This document shows positions 17,339-27,296 of a stretch of 64,000 nucleotides of DNA, piece by piece. Under the pieces are notes generated by a model. It was given only the letters and a program-made list of their open reading frames with translations. It searched no databases and had not been told where the DNA came from. Both the position numbers and the translations under genes were made by a program. This stretch comes from an uncultured Alphaproteobacteria bacterium (GTDB taxonomy: Bacteria; Pseudomonadota; Alphaproteobacteria; RF32; CAG-239): NCBI GenBank assembly GCA_910584385.1, contig CAJUAK010000003.1, forward strand, positions 41,000 to 104,999, read 5' to 3'. The stretch's first letter is position 1; every line of letters begins with the position of its first letter.

Positions 17339-19522
17339 CTATACAATGCTCATGAGCATATCTAAAATTTCTTTTGCCGCCGTAAATGTTTTTGCGCAAG
17401 CGGCGTAAGTTTGCTGGTAGATTATCATTTGAGACAATTCTTCATCAATATCGACGCCGCTGACCTGCGCTTCCTTTAATGAAATTGAATAAGTCAACTC
17501 CTCCTGATAAGCCAACGCGCTCTGCGCATTGCTGGTTTGCGACGCAATGTTTCCCACAAAAGTGGATGCATAGTTGCCTAATGTTGTTTTGGTGGATGCG
17601 ATTGTTCCCGCCTGCCCAAAATCAACTGTTGTGGTAAAGACTTTTGCCATATCGTTTGCAATATTATTTGAAGACGGATTCATCTGATATTCGCCGCTGT
17701 CCGGGTTAAATTCCGGCGTGCCTGAGGATATCAGGCTCGGATTAAGCTGCAAGTCCTCCCGAACGCCGATATTTCCGGATACGCTGGTATAAGACGGATT
17801 TAAGCCAATCCGGTTAATCAGCGTTGATGCGTTGGCAACTCCCGGATTTTCGGTTATTTCCATTTGTCCGCCGGTATTATTGATAATCCTCAGCATATAC
17901 CCGCTTCCATTCGGAACCAAAGAAGCAACAATATTCTGGTTTAAATCTTCATTAGAATTTATTTTATTTACAATATCCTGCAAACTATCGGTGCTGGTTA
18001 TGGTTATGCTTCCGGCGATGCCTCCGGCTTCCTCCGTGGAAAACTGCCAGATAACCGGATTTCCATGGACGCCTAAATTTGCATTTTTGCTCAGGACTTT
18101 AGAATCATAAACATATTCAGAATCGCTTACAAAAAAGTCGTTTAGCCCTAAAAAGCTTGAAAATCCTTCGAATTCCCGGTTGTAATAATCATCTCCCGTG
18201 GCATCAAAACTGACTGTTACATCCTGCTGGGCGCTTCCCGGCGTGGACGATGCCTCATCCATAATTGAAATGGTATATTCGCTGTTTTTGGTATCAATAT
18301 AAAAATGTCCGCTCTTATCTACCCCGACAACGGCATCCGTTAATCCGGGACCGCTCGGCGAACGCAGCCAGTCTTGAATAGTTGATGCAAGATTGTCAAC
18401 CGTATCCCCGTCATCGGGAAAACCCATGCCGCCCAGCAAAGTTGTCGAACTAACCTCTTTGCCATCCTTGTCAAAAATTGTAAAACGCACATCGCCATTG
18501 CTTATTTTGACTTGCTGGCGCGCCGAATTTACAAATTCTCTGGTTCCGCTCAACTCATAAGGCATCGAAGGGTATGCCGTTCCGCGGTTGTGTATCTGGT
18601 TGACAGAGTCTTGAAGATTCCCTGCCAATTGGTCAAGCTGTGTCTGCAATGAGGGCAGAATTTCATCACGGACTTCGATCAGCCCCTTTAGCTCGCCATC
18701 TTTTATTTTAGAAGTGATATCAACACCGTCAACATAAATCCCGTTAATTCCGCCGCCGGCATAAGATATTGTCGGGCTGGCCTGCGCAATGGCGCCATGC
18801 GTCAAATAATGCGGGTCTTTATCAAGAAGCGTCATGCCGCTGCTTTGAATAACAATTTCGCCGTTATTGCGTTCAAAATAAGAAATGTCCAACATTTCGC
18901 TTAAATCGCGCAGGGCGGCATCGCGCTGGTCAAGCAAGTCGGCTTTTCCATCATAGCCCAATACCGTATATTTTACGATATCATCATTTAATTCATCAAT
19001 CGTCTGCAGGGTTTTATTGATTTTCTGAACCGCATTTTCGACATCGACATCAGCATCGCCGCGCAGCTTTTGTATTTCCGTCGTGAGGGAGTTCAACCTT
19101 CCTGCAAGGCTTTGCGCCGTGTTTAACAATCCATAACGCCCTGAAGCCGATGTTACATCCGCGGCAAAAGTATCAAAAGCCGTTTGCAGGCTTGCCACAT
19201 TGGCAGCAATTGAATTATTGCTGGAAGGCGTTCCAAGCAGAAGTTCTGTTTTGCTTAAATAATCATGCTGCGCGCTTAAATTTTTCTGTTGCGAATTTGC
19301 CGCCAGATAGCTTTTTAACAAGCCCTCATCAACTTTACGCCCGATTTCGCCTAATTCCACGCCACAGCTATAGCCGGCCAGAACCAGATTGTTTTGCTGG
19401 GCAACTTTTCTGGTGTAATTTGGCGTATCAACATTCGCAATATTTTGGCTGACAAGCCCTAATTGGCTTTGAGCCACTTTCATTCCGCTTATCGATGTTT
19501 GTAATCCTGCTAATAATGACAT
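17339..19522 (-). CDS. flgK: Flagellar hook-associated protein 1, FlgK
   Basis: A 727-residue protein. It begins with the rod/hook N-terminal motif (SGMKVAQSQLGLVSQNIANVDTPNY shortened here to the core NIANVDTPNYTR) and the FlgK-type helix region (DYLSKTELLLG, LDQRDAALRDLSE), and ends with VDIDEELSQMIIYQQTYAA, the conserved C-terminal motif. It caps the hook and joins it to the filament through FlgL. It is longer than typical 550-residue FlgK, with extra mid-domain sequence like FlgL. It lies between flgN-like and flgL in the operon. Confidence 0.92.
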   Translation of the reverse strand: MSLLAGLQTSISGMKVAQSQLGLVSQNIANVDTPNYTRKVAQQNNLVLAGYSCGVELGEIGRKVDEGLLKSYLAANSQQKNLSAQHDYLSKTELLLGTPSSNNSIAANVASLQTAFDTFAADVTSASGRYGLLNTAQSLAGRLNSLTTEIQKLRGDADVDVENAVQKINKTLQTIDELNDDIVKYTVLGYDGKADLLDQRDAALRDLSEMLDISYFERNNGEIVIQSSGMTLLDKDPHYLTHGAIAQASPTISYAGGGINGIYVDGVDITSKIKDGELKGLIEVRDEILPSLQTQLDQLAGNLQDSVNQIHNRGTAYPSMPYELSGTREFVNSARQQVKISNGDVRFTIFDKDGKEVSSTTLLGGMGFPDDGDTVDNLASTIQDWLRSPSGPGLTDAVVGVDKSGHFYIDTKNSEYTISIMDEASSTPGSAQQDVTVSFDATGDDYYNREFEGFSSFLGLNDFFVSDSEYVYDSKVLSKNANLGVHGNPVIWQFSTEEAGGIAGSITITSTDSLQDIVNKINSNEDLNQNIVASLVPNGSGYMLRIINNTGGQMEITENPGVANASTLINRIGLNPSYTSVSGNIGVREDLQLNPSLISSGTPEFNPDSGEYQMNPSSNNIANDMAKVFTTTVDFGQAGTIASTKTTLGNYASTFVGNIASQTSNAQSALAYQEELTYSISLKEAQVSGVDIDEELSQMIIYQQTYAACAKTFTAAKEILDMLMSIV

Positions 19523-19534
19523 GCTTCTGCCCTC

Positions 19535-19987
19535 CTAAAGCGTCCGGTTGATTGCCAGCGCATTATGATTATTATCCAACGGCGAATAGGCGCCGCTCGC
19601 CCCGTATGATGTGGAACGGCTGTTATTGGTCGCTTTCGCTATGCGGATAATCGTATCCAAAACATTTTGGCTGGTTTCCATTCTGGTCTTTAACAAAATA
19701 TCATTTTCTTTAAGCTTTTCCTCAAGCGCGAGGGATAAATCCTTTAAATTATTTCTGGTCTCTTCCGGGAGCTCTTTTAATGAATCGCGGTTTTTAATAA
19801 GATAGGCGGTCAAATTGCGATAGGAGCTGACCAGCTTTATTTTATTTTCATAAAGCTTTTCAACCATATCCGTGTCTAATTTGCGCAAAGCTGCGTTTTC
19901 CGCATCCAGCACCTCAGAAAAACGTGCCACGATATCAATAAAATCATGAACTTTTTTAACTGTTTCATTATTTTCATTTATTTCCAT
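19535..19987 (-). CDS. flgN: FlgN-like flagellar export chaperone
   Basis: A 150-residue, largely helical acidic protein that fits the FlgN family in size, coiled-coil character and position directly upstream of flgK. FlgN keeps FlgK and FlgL unfolded or soluble in the cytoplasm before export. Sequence signals alone are weak in this family, so the call leans on the gene order. The start overlaps the flgJ stop by 10 nt. Confidence 0.65.
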   Translation of the reverse strand: MEINENNETVKKVHDFIDIVARFSEVLDAENAALRKLDTDMVEKLYENKIKLVSSYRNLTAYLIKNRDSLKELPEETRNNLKDLSLALEEKLKENDILLKTRMETSQNVLDTIIRIAKATNNSRSTSYGASGAYSPLDNNHNALAINRTL

Positions 19988-20358
19988 GACGCCATCCTCC
20001 CTTCTGCTTCAATATATCCTTTGCTGTCCATTTCCTGCATTTCCAAAATGGAAGACATTACATAATCTTTTACGCCAATTCCGCCGCTTTGAGCCATCGC
20101 TTTGCCATATTCGTCAAGCAACATGGAACGGTATATTTTTTCTGCATTTCCGCCGCCAAACAAGCCATCTGTCGATATGCCTTCAAACATTGACTCCATC
20201 ATCCGGCTCAGGAAAAAAGCTTCAAAACTGGTAGCGGTTTCTTCAATTTGCGCTTGCAGCTTTTTATCCTGCAATGAGGATAGTTTTTGAGATGCGGCAG
20301 ACTGCGCCGGCATCTGCCAGCGTATATCCGCAATATTATTTTCCAGCCCCGTATTCAT
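19978..20358 (-). CDS. flgJ: Rod-binding protein FlgJ (N-terminal domain only)
   Basis: A 126-residue protein matching the rod-binding domain: FEAFFLSRMMESMFEG, then a glycine-rich loop and YRSMLLDEYGKAMAQSGGIG. The muramidase domain found in enterobacterial FlgJ is absent, as is usual in Alphaproteobacteria, where a separate enzyme opens the peptidoglycan. It follows flgI by one base. Confidence 0.85.
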   Translation of the reverse strand: MNTGLENNIADIRWQMPAQSAASQKLSSLQDKKLQAQIEETATSFEAFFLSRMMESMFEGISTDGLFGGGNAEKIYRSMLLDEYGKAMAQSGGIGVKDYVMSSILEMQEMDSKGYIEAEGRMASWK

Positions 20359-20359
20359 C

Positions 20360-21484
20360 TTAAATCACCTCAATTTCTGCCTGCAAAGCGCCGCTTGCTT
20401 TAACTGCCTGAAGAATGCTAATCAAATCTCTCGGCGTAACGCCCAGGGCATTCAACCCATCTACCAATTCCTGCAAGCTGACACCGGTATCCAAAACGCT
20501 CAGCTTGGCATCAACGCCTTCATTGACATCTACAACGCTGTTAACGCCGACAACTGTTTCTCCGTTGCTAAACGGAAGCGGTTGAGACACCCACGGCGTT
20601 TCTGTAATTTTTATTGTGAGGTTTCCCTGGGCAATCGCCAGCCTGTTTATTTTTACATCTTTGCCAATCACGACAATTCCCGAACCTTCATCAATCACAA
20701 CCCTTGCCAATTGGTCGGGTTGAACTTTCAGTTGTTCGATTTTTGTCATTAAATCAACAATCTTATCTTTATATTCTTCAGGAACATCCATAGAAACCGT
20801 AGAAGGGTCAACCGATTTTGCAATATCCTGCCCTAAAAATGCATTAATCGCATCGGCAACTCTGCGGGATGTCGTGAAATCAGGATTGCGCAACGCAATG
20901 CGGATAACATCCAAGCTGTCTAAGTTAAAAGGTATTTCATTTTCGATAATCGCGCCATTGGCGATGCGCCCGGCTGTCGGAACGCCTTTCACAACGGACT
21001 GGGTCGCTCCTCTTCCGGCAATACCGGAAACGGCTATCTGCCCCTGGGCCACGGCATAAATCTCGCCGTCCGCACCTTGCAAAGGCGTTGCAATCAAAGT
21101 TCCGCCCTGTAAATTTTTGGCATCGCCCATGGCGCTGACCATAACGTCTATACGGCTTCCCTGGCGCCCAAACGCCGGAAGGTTTGCCGTAACCATAACC
21201 GCAGCAACATTCTTTGCTTTCAACTGCCCGTCCCTGGCGTTGATTCCTATCTTATCCAACATGGAAATCAGGCTTTCTCTTGTAAAGTCAATAGATTTTA
21301 TATTATCGCCCGTTCCATTTAGGCCAACAACCAGTCCATATCCTATCAGCATATTGTCTCTGACGCCTTCGAAATCTGCAATATCTTTAATACGCGAAGC
21401 GGCATCCGCCTTGCCGGCCGATAAGCAGAATAAGGCGGAAACTAACGCTAAAACAGCAGATTTTCTTAGGTTGCGCAGTAACAT
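20360..21484 (-). CDS. flgI: Flagellar P-ring protein FlgI
   Basis: 374 residues, normal for the family. A Sec signal peptide (residues 1-28, ending GKADAAS) is followed by RIKDIADFEGVRDNMLIGYG and GLVVGLNGTGD, hallmarks of FlgI. It forms the periplasmic P ring around the rod. It is the first gene of the flagellar operon, with a sigma-54-type promoter about 46 bp upstream. Confidence 0.95.
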   Translation of the reverse strand: MLLRNLRKSAVLALVSALFCLSAGKADAASRIKDIADFEGVRDNMLIGYGLVVGLNGTGDNIKSIDFTRESLISMLDKIGINARDGQLKAKNVAAVMVTANLPAFGRQGSRIDVMVSAMGDAKNLQGGTLIATPLQGADGEIYAVAQGQIAVSGIAGRGATQSVVKGVPTAGRIANGAIIENEIPFNLDSLDVIRIALRNPDFTTSRRVADAINAFLGQDIAKSVDPSTVSMDVPEEYKDKIVDLMTKIEQLKVQPDQLARVVIDEGSGIVVIGKDVKINRLAIAQGNLTIKITETPWVSQPLPFSNGETVVGVNSVVDVNEGVDAKLSVLDTGVSLQELVDGLNALGVTPRDLISILQAVKASGALQAEIEVI

Positions 21485-21529
21485 ATCTCTATAATCCCAA
21501 TAAAATAAACATATCGTTACGGGACTATA

Positions 21530-21545
21530 TGCAAATTACATGCCA
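21530..21545 (-). promoter_or_regulatory. Sigma-54 promoter for the flgI-flgL operon
   Basis: The minus strand reads TGGCATGTAATTTGCA, one mismatch from TGGCACGN4TTGCW, with the invariant GG and GC ten bases apart. It sits about 46 bp before the flgI start, in the gap after murE. Sigma-54 with an activator controls rod, hook and ring genes in several Alphaproteobacteria. Confidence 0.75.
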
Positions 21546-21558
21546 AATATTTTAGAAT

Positions 21559-23004
21559 TTAAAGATATTTCAGAATAACTTCCTGATCGCTGAAAGGATA
21601 AACTTTACCCATGATATATTGCCCTGTTTCATGCCCCTTTCCGGCAACAAGCAAAATATCGCCTTTGGCAAGCCCTGCCACGGCCAAACGGATGGCCTCT
21701 TCGCGATTGCCTATATTTTGGGCATGCGGGCAGCCGGCCATAATCTGGCGCCTGATTTCTTCCGGGTTTTCCGTACGCGGGTTATCATCCGCCACATAAA
21801 CAACATCCGCCAATTCTTCTGCCAGCTTTCCCATTACCGGACGCTTCGAATTATCGCGGTCTCCGCCGCAGCCAAACACAACATGAAGTTTTGCCTTCGT
21901 ATGCTCGCGCAGGGCACGGAGCGTATTTTCCAAGGCATCCGGCGTGTGGGCATAATCTACAAAAACCGCTGCGCCGCCCTGCGTTTCGCCAACAAGCTCC
22001 ATCCGCCCTTTTGCCCCTTTTATTTGCGGAACATATTCGACAATATTTTCAGCAGAACCTGTCATCGCAGCAACCAAGCCCATGGCGCATAAAACATTCA
22101 TGGCTTGAAATGCGCCAGCGAGCGGAATATAAAAATTATGCTCCTTTCCAAAGAAACGGATATGCAGATTTTGCCCTTTGGGAAGCGCTTCGCTTTTTAA
22201 AAGTTTAATTTTATCGCCGTTTATTCCATAGCTCCAAACTTGTTTTCCGCTTTTTAGGCATGCTTCGCGCAAACGCCCATAAACATCAATATCCGCATTC
22301 AAAACCGCAATGCCGCCTGTTTCCAGGATTTTCGTAAACAATCCTTCTTTGGCCTGATAATAATTTTCCATGGTTTTGTGATAATCCAAATGGTCAAGCG
22401 TAAGGTTTGTAAAGCCGGCATTTTTTATACGCGCAGCGCCTATGCGCTTTTGCGCAATTCCATGGCTGGAAGCTTCCATAATCGTATAGCTAAATCCTTC
22501 TTTGGACAATTCATCCAGCCATTTGTGGATGGAAATGCAATTCGGCGTGGTGTTTGGCGAAGGGATTGGCGCTTCATTGTTTTTGATAATGCCGAGCGTG
22601 CCGATACTTGCCGCTTTTTTGCCTTGCATAACCAAAATCTGGCGGACAAAATCGGCAATCGACGTCTTGCCGTTGGTTCCGGTTATGGCGGCCAGATGCT
22701 GCGGCTGTTCCGGATAATAGGCGGCCGCAATTTTCGCCATATCGTCTGCCGGATTTTCTGATTTTAAGAAAACAACATTTGAAAATCCTTCAGGAATTTC
22801 ATAGCTTCCGCCATAAAGGATTGCCGACGCCCCGTTTTGAAGCGCCGGCAGGATATAATCGTTGCCTTTCGTCTTTTCGCCGTCTATGGCTGCAAAAAGG
22901 AAACCTTTCTCCGTTTTTCTGGAATCTAAGGCTAAGCCCAAGATATCAGGATCACTCCCTTTGAATTGCAAGTCAGTTTTCCCGATAAGCGTGCTCAGCC
23001 TCAT
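21559..23004 (-). CDS. murE: UDP-MurNAc-L-Ala-D-Glu:meso-DAP ligase MurE
   Basis: 481 residues, full length. The ATP-binding loop GTNGKTS is at 109-115 and the DNPR motif at 407-410, which selects meso-diaminopimelate, so the cell wall is of the DAP type. It adds the third residue of the peptidoglycan stem in the cytoplasm. Unusually it is not in a mur/fts cluster here but sits 4 bp after the RND pump gene in the same direction, so it is likely read from the efflux operon or an internal promoter. I see no other mur gene in the window. Confidence 0.95.
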   Translation of the reverse strand: MRLSTLIGKTDLQFKGSDPDILGLALDSRKTEKGFLFAAIDGEKTKGNDYILPALQNGASAILYGGSYEIPEGFSNVVFLKSENPADDMAKIAAAYYPEQPQHLAAITGTNGKTSIADFVRQILVMQGKKAASIGTLGIIKNNEAPIPSPNTTPNCISIHKWLDELSKEGFSYTIMEASSHGIAQKRIGAARIKNAGFTNLTLDHLDYHKTMENYYQAKEGLFTKILETGGIAVLNADIDVYGRLREACLKSGKQVWSYGINGDKIKLLKSEALPKGQNLHIRFFGKEHNFYIPLAGAFQAMNVLCAMGLVAAMTGSAENIVEYVPQIKGAKGRMELVGETQGGAAVFVDYAHTPDALENTLRALREHTKAKLHVVFGCGGDRDNSKRPVMGKLAEELADVVYVADDNPRTENPEEIRRQIMAGCPHAQNIGNREEAIRLAVAGLAKGDILLVAGKGHETGQYIMGKVYPFSDQEVILKYL

Positions 23005-23008
23005 ATCT

Positions 23009-26000
23009 TTATTCCTTTTCTTCTATTTTTTTACCTGAAAATTTTTCGCTCCATGTTTGGAACAACACATAAAGCAGCGGAATGATAATCAATCCCAGAG
23101 CTGTTCCCAACAGCATCCCGTAAAAAACAGGAACGCCGATTGCGATACGGCTGGAAGCGCCCGCGCCGGTTGCCACAATCATCGGCAAAACGCCCAAGAT
23201 GAAAGTAAACGCCGTCATCAGCACGGCACGGAACCTTTCTCTGGTTCCGGTTACCGCCGCTTTAATAATTGAAGAGCCGTTTTCCCTTTCTTCTTTGGAA
23301 AATTCCACAATCAAAATAGCATTCTTTGCAGCCAGACCGACCAGCAAAATCAGCCCGAGCTGTGCATAGATGCTCAACGGCAGCCCAGTTATGAATAAGC
23401 CGAACAAAGCGCCCAACATTGCAACAGAAACAGACGTCAGCACCGGAAGGGGCGTTGCCCAGCTTTCATATTGCGCAACCAGGAACAAATAAGCAAAAAT
23501 CATCGCCAGCAAGATAAGATAACCTATCTGCCCGCTGCTTGATTTTTCCTGATAGCTCATGCCGGACCAGTCATAGCTAAAGCCGGAAGGCAGTTTTTCT
23601 GAAAGTTTTTCCAAAGAATCCATGGCCTGCCCCGTACTGGAAGCCGGGCTTTGAACAGCCGTAATCGCAGCGCTCGGATATTGGTTATACCGGGTTACGA
23701 CACGCGGAGACAAAACCTTGCGCAGGCTTATCATGCTTCCTAAGGGAACCATTTCGCCATTTTTGTTTTGAACATGCAAATCGCCGATGCTTTCAATATC
23801 CTTGCGGAATTTCCAATCCGCCTGAATCATCACCTTGTTTACCTGAGTTCCGAAGTTGACGTCGTTGACGTAGCTTGATCCCAGATAGTTTTGCAGGACA
23901 GAAAAGATGCTTCCGACCGAAACGCCCATTGCCTCGGCTTTTTTACGGTCTATATCCACATAGATATTCGGCGTTTTTGCCGTGTAGGTTGTGTAAGCAT
24001 ACATCACATCCGGCGACTGGTTAATCTGCAAAAGCATATTCTGGAGAGCCGCATCAATTTTTTGCGGATTGTCCGTGTTTAATGATTGCAGACGGTAATC
24101 CATGCCGCCGCTCATTCCGAGCCCCATAATTGCAGGCGGTTCAAAAAGCTGGACATCAGCTTCCGGCAGGCCGATAACCTTCGCACGGATACGGTTAAGG
24201 ATATTTGTAGAATAGTGTTCTTTATCCCGCTCATTCCACGGTTTCAAAGTTACAATCGCCATGGCGACATTTTCTCCGGAACCGCCGATCATGCTCACGC
24301 CGCTCACGGTCATGATATTGTCAACGCCTTCTTCTTCGCGGATAAGCGGATAAATCTTATCTATAAACTGCTGCGTCCTTACCCGGGTTGCGCCTTCAGG
24401 AAGCTGGATATTGACCATAATAACGCCTTGGTCCTCGCTTGGAATGAAGGATGTTTGGCTGATTTTCAAAAATCCAAACACGCCCAAAAACAGCAAGACC
24501 ATTACCAGGAAAATAACGCTTATTTTCCTTCCCAGCAAACCAACCACTGCCGCATATTTATCCCTTGATTTTCCGACCACTTGGTTAAACCAGAAAAGCG
24601 GTCCGGACTGGCTTGGCTTTAACGGCCTTAATATCGTGGCACACAGGGCCGGCGACAATGTTAAAGCATTTAATGAAGAAAAGGCAACAGAGGTGGAAAT
24701 CGCCACGGCAAACTGCTGATAGATTTTTCCGGTAATTCCGCCCAGGAATCCGACCGGCACAAAAATTGCCAAGAGCACCAAGGTGGTTGCTATAATCGCG
24801 CTGGACACCTGTTCCATCGCTTTTATCGTGGCCGCTTTCGGCGCCAGCTTTTCGGTTTCCATCAAAAACAGCACGCGTTCAACCACAACAATCGCATCAT
24901 CCACAACCAAGCCGATTGCAAGCACCAAACCAAACAAAGTCAGCATGTTTAAGCTATAGCCCAACGCCAGCATGACGGCAAACGTCGCAAAGATGGATAC
25001 GGGAATCGTTAAAGTCGGAACCAAAGTTGAGCGCCAATCCTGCAAGAAGACATAACAGACCAAGATAACCAAAACAAAGGTTAAAACCAATGTGAAAACA
25101 ACTTCTTCAATAGAGGCGCGAATATATTCGGTTGAATCGTAACCGATAATATAATTCATATCTTCAGGAAATGTTTTTGCCAAACGTTCCATTTCTTTTT
25201 TAACCCCGGCCATAGCGTCCAAAGCGTTTGCGCCGGCTAACTGGTTTATCGCAATGGAAACGTTCGGCGCGTTGTTAAATTTGGAAGTCGCTTTATACAT
25301 TTCCTCGCCGATTTCAATGCGCGCAACATCTTTTAAATAAACCAAGCCGCCTTGTGCCGCGGTACGGACGATAATATTTTTAAAATCGTCCACTTCGTTT
25401 ACGCGCCCTTGCGTCTGCAATGTGTAAACCATCTGCTGTTCGCCGTCACCCGGCATCGCACCGACGCTTCCCAGAGAAGGCTGATAGTTTTGGCTTTCAA
25501 TTGCCGCCTTAATCGTGCTCACCGGCAGATTAAGCGCGGTAATTTTATCCGCGTCCAACCAAACGCGCATACTCAAACGCGATGAATAAACATTCACTTC
25601 GCCAACGCCGTCAACACGGCTTAAGTTATTTTTAATGTTGTTTTGGACATAGTCCGCAAGTTCCAGTGTTGAGAAAGTGCCATTCGGCGAGCCGATGGTT
25701 ACAAAGCCCAAAATATTTGAGGAACGGCTCTTGATTGTCAGCCCTTGGCGCGTTACTTCCGTGGGAAGTTTAGACGTGGCTTGCTGGATACGGTTTTGTA
25801 CTTTTACCTGAGCCATATCCCTGTCAATTCCCACTTTGAAGGTTACTGTCAGCTGGTAGCTGGAGTTTTCCGAAGAGGAACTCATATAAAGCATATCTTC
25901 AACGCCGTTGACCTCTTCTTCCAACGGAATTCCAATCGTTTTGGCCACAACTTCGGCGCTTGCGCCCGGGTATGTTGCGGAAACGACAATCTCCGGCGGC

Positions 26001-26119
26001 GTGATTTCAGGATAAAGGGAAATCGGCAGTGAAAAAACAGAAATAATTCCGGCTAATGTCAACACGATGGAGATTACCATCGCAAAGCGCGGACGTTCAA
26101 TAAAAATCCTAGAGAACAT
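23009..26119 (-). CDS. RND multidrug efflux pump, AcrB/MexB (HAE1) type
   Basis: 1036 residues with twelve membrane segments and two large periplasmic domains. The N terminus FIERPRFAMVISIVLTLAG and the proton-relay aspartates Asp407-Asp408 in GLVVDDAIVVVERV occupy the same positions as in E. coli AcrB. It exports drugs, dyes or bile-type compounds from the periplasm using proton flow, with the adaptor encoded upstream and an outer-membrane channel not in this window. Confidence 0.92.
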   Translation of the reverse strand: MFSRIFIERPRFAMVISIVLTLAGIISVFSLPISLYPEITPPEIVVSATYPGASAEVVAKTIGIPLEEEVNGVEDMLYMSSSSENSSYQLTVTFKVGIDRDMAQVKVQNRIQQATSKLPTEVTRQGLTIKSRSSNILGFVTIGSPNGTFSTLELADYVQNNIKNNLSRVDGVGEVNVYSSRLSMRVWLDADKITALNLPVSTIKAAIESQNYQPSLGSVGAMPGDGEQQMVYTLQTQGRVNEVDDFKNIIVRTAAQGGLVYLKDVARIEIGEEMYKATSKFNNAPNVSIAINQLAGANALDAMAGVKKEMERLAKTFPEDMNYIIGYDSTEYIRASIEEVVFTLVLTFVLVILVCYVFLQDWRSTLVPTLTIPVSIFATFAVMLALGYSLNMLTLFGLVLAIGLVVDDAIVVVERVLFLMETEKLAPKAATIKAMEQVSSAIIATTLVLLAIFVPVGFLGGITGKIYQQFAVAISTSVAFSSLNALTLSPALCATILRPLKPSQSGPLFWFNQVVGKSRDKYAAVVGLLGRKISVIFLVMVLLFLGVFGFLKISQTSFIPSEDQGVIMVNIQLPEGATRVRTQQFIDKIYPLIREEEGVDNIMTVSGVSMIGGSGENVAMAIVTLKPWNERDKEHYSTNILNRIRAKVIGLPEADVQLFEPPAIMGLGMSGGMDYRLQSLNTDNPQKIDAALQNMLLQINQSPDVMYAYTTYTAKTPNIYVDIDRKKAEAMGVSVGSIFSVLQNYLGSSYVNDVNFGTQVNKVMIQADWKFRKDIESIGDLHVQNKNGEMVPLGSMISLRKVLSPRVVTRYNQYPSAAITAVQSPASSTGQAMDSLEKLSEKLPSGFSYDWSGMSYQEKSSSGQIGYLILLAMIFAYLFLVAQYESWATPLPVLTSVSVAMLGALFGLFITGLPLSIYAQLGLILLVGLAAKNAILIVEFSKEERENGSSIIKAAVTGTRERFRAVLMTAFTFILGVLPMIVATGAGASSRIAIGVPVFYGMLLGTALGLIIIPLLYVLFQTWSEKFSGKKIEEKE

Positions 26120-26122
26120 CTT

Positions 26123-27292
26123 TTATTTTACCTCCGTTTCTTCTGCCAAAACAGCAGAGGCATTTACTTTTTGCCCGTTTCTTACTTTTTGCAGCCCCTG
26201 GACAATAACTTTGTCATTTGCAGACAAGCCTTCAAGGACAACTTGCTTGTCCCCAATGATTTCGCCTAAAGCGACACGGCGCTGCTCAGCTATTCCCTCA
26301 TCGGTTACAACAACAACATAGTTGCCGTTTTCGTCTTGCGCGACAGATGCCTGAGGCACAAGAAGCGCCATTTTGTCTTCGCCGGTGCCGACCAGTATGT
26401 CAACATAGTTTCCGGGAATTAGCAAATGATGTTCATTTTGATATTCGGCATAAATGGAAATTGTCGCCGTATCCGAATTAACCTCATTATCCGCAAAACG
26501 GGACAAAAGGTGGTTTACCAAAACTTCGCCATTTGGCAATATGATTTCGGTTTTCAGTTTTCCTTCTTTGCCGTTGCGGAACAGCTTTTGCGCATCCAGC
26601 ATATCTTTATCCGTTACGGAAAAGGCAACGCGGATCGGGTTCATTTGAACAATGCGCGCCAGATTGTCCGAATTGGAATTTACATAATTGCCTTCGGTAA
26701 CGGAGGCCTTGCCGATGTAACCTGTTATCGGCGCTTTGATTTCCGTATAATCCAAGTCGATTTTGGCAAGGTCCAGATTTGCTTCTGCCTGTTTTACAGC
26801 AGCCTGTGCCTGTAAATAGGCGCTTTCCGCCGTATCATAGGTTGCTTTTGAGGTAATGTTTTGCTTGCTCAAAGACTTCTGGCGGTCGTAATCCCTTTTG
26901 GTTTTAACCAGATTTGCTTTGGCTGCAGCCAATTCGGCCTGGCGGAGTTCAACAGTTGCCAGATATCTTTTTTGCTCAATAACAAATAAGATATCCCCTT
27001 CGTTCACCAAGCCGCCTTCCTCAAACAAAACTTTTTCAACATATCCGGTTACCTGCGGTTTGAGGTTAACGCTTTTGATGGCTTCAACATGCCCGATATA
27101 GCTCTTTTTGGGCGCGATGTTCCGCTGTTCCAAATTATCAACCAAAACATAAGGTACGCCGCCGCCCATTGCGCCCATTGCAGGCATGGAAGGCGTCAGG
27201 CGCCCTTTCAAATACCAACCGGCTGCACCGCATAATAAAAAGATTGCAACATTTTTTATAATTGTTCTGTTTTGTACCATACCTACCCGCAT
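26123..27292 (-). CDS. RND efflux periplasmic adaptor (AcrA/HlyD family)
   Basis: 389 residues: an N-terminal anchor or signal (residues 12-26), a biotinyl-lipoyl half (LKPQVTGYVEKVLFEEGG), an alpha-helical hairpin (about 100-165), the second lipoyl half (YTEIKAPITGYIGKASV) and beta-barrel plus membrane-proximal domains. No lipobox cysteine is seen, so it is anchored by the uncleaved segment. It links the pump to an outer-membrane channel. A GGAGAG site precedes the ATG, which begins 4 bp after tetR. Confidence 0.9.
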   Translation of the reverse strand: MRVGMVQNRTIIKNVAIFLLCGAAGWYLKGRLTPSMPAMGAMGGGVPYVLVDNLEQRNIAPKKSYIGHVEAIKSVNLKPQVTGYVEKVLFEEGGLVNEGDILFVIEQKRYLATVELRQAELAAAKANLVKTKRDYDRQKSLSKQNITSKATYDTAESAYLQAQAAVKQAEANLDLAKIDLDYTEIKAPITGYIGKASVTEGNYVNSNSDNLARIVQMNPIRVAFSVTDKDMLDAQKLFRNGKEGKLKTEIILPNGEVLVNHLLSRFADNEVNSDTATISIYAEYQNEHHLLIPGNYVDILVGTGEDKMALLVPQASVAQDENGNYVVVVTDEGIAEQRRVALGEIIGDKQVVLEGLSANDKVIVQGLQKVRNGQKVNASAVLAEETEVK

Positions 27293-27296
27293 TCTT

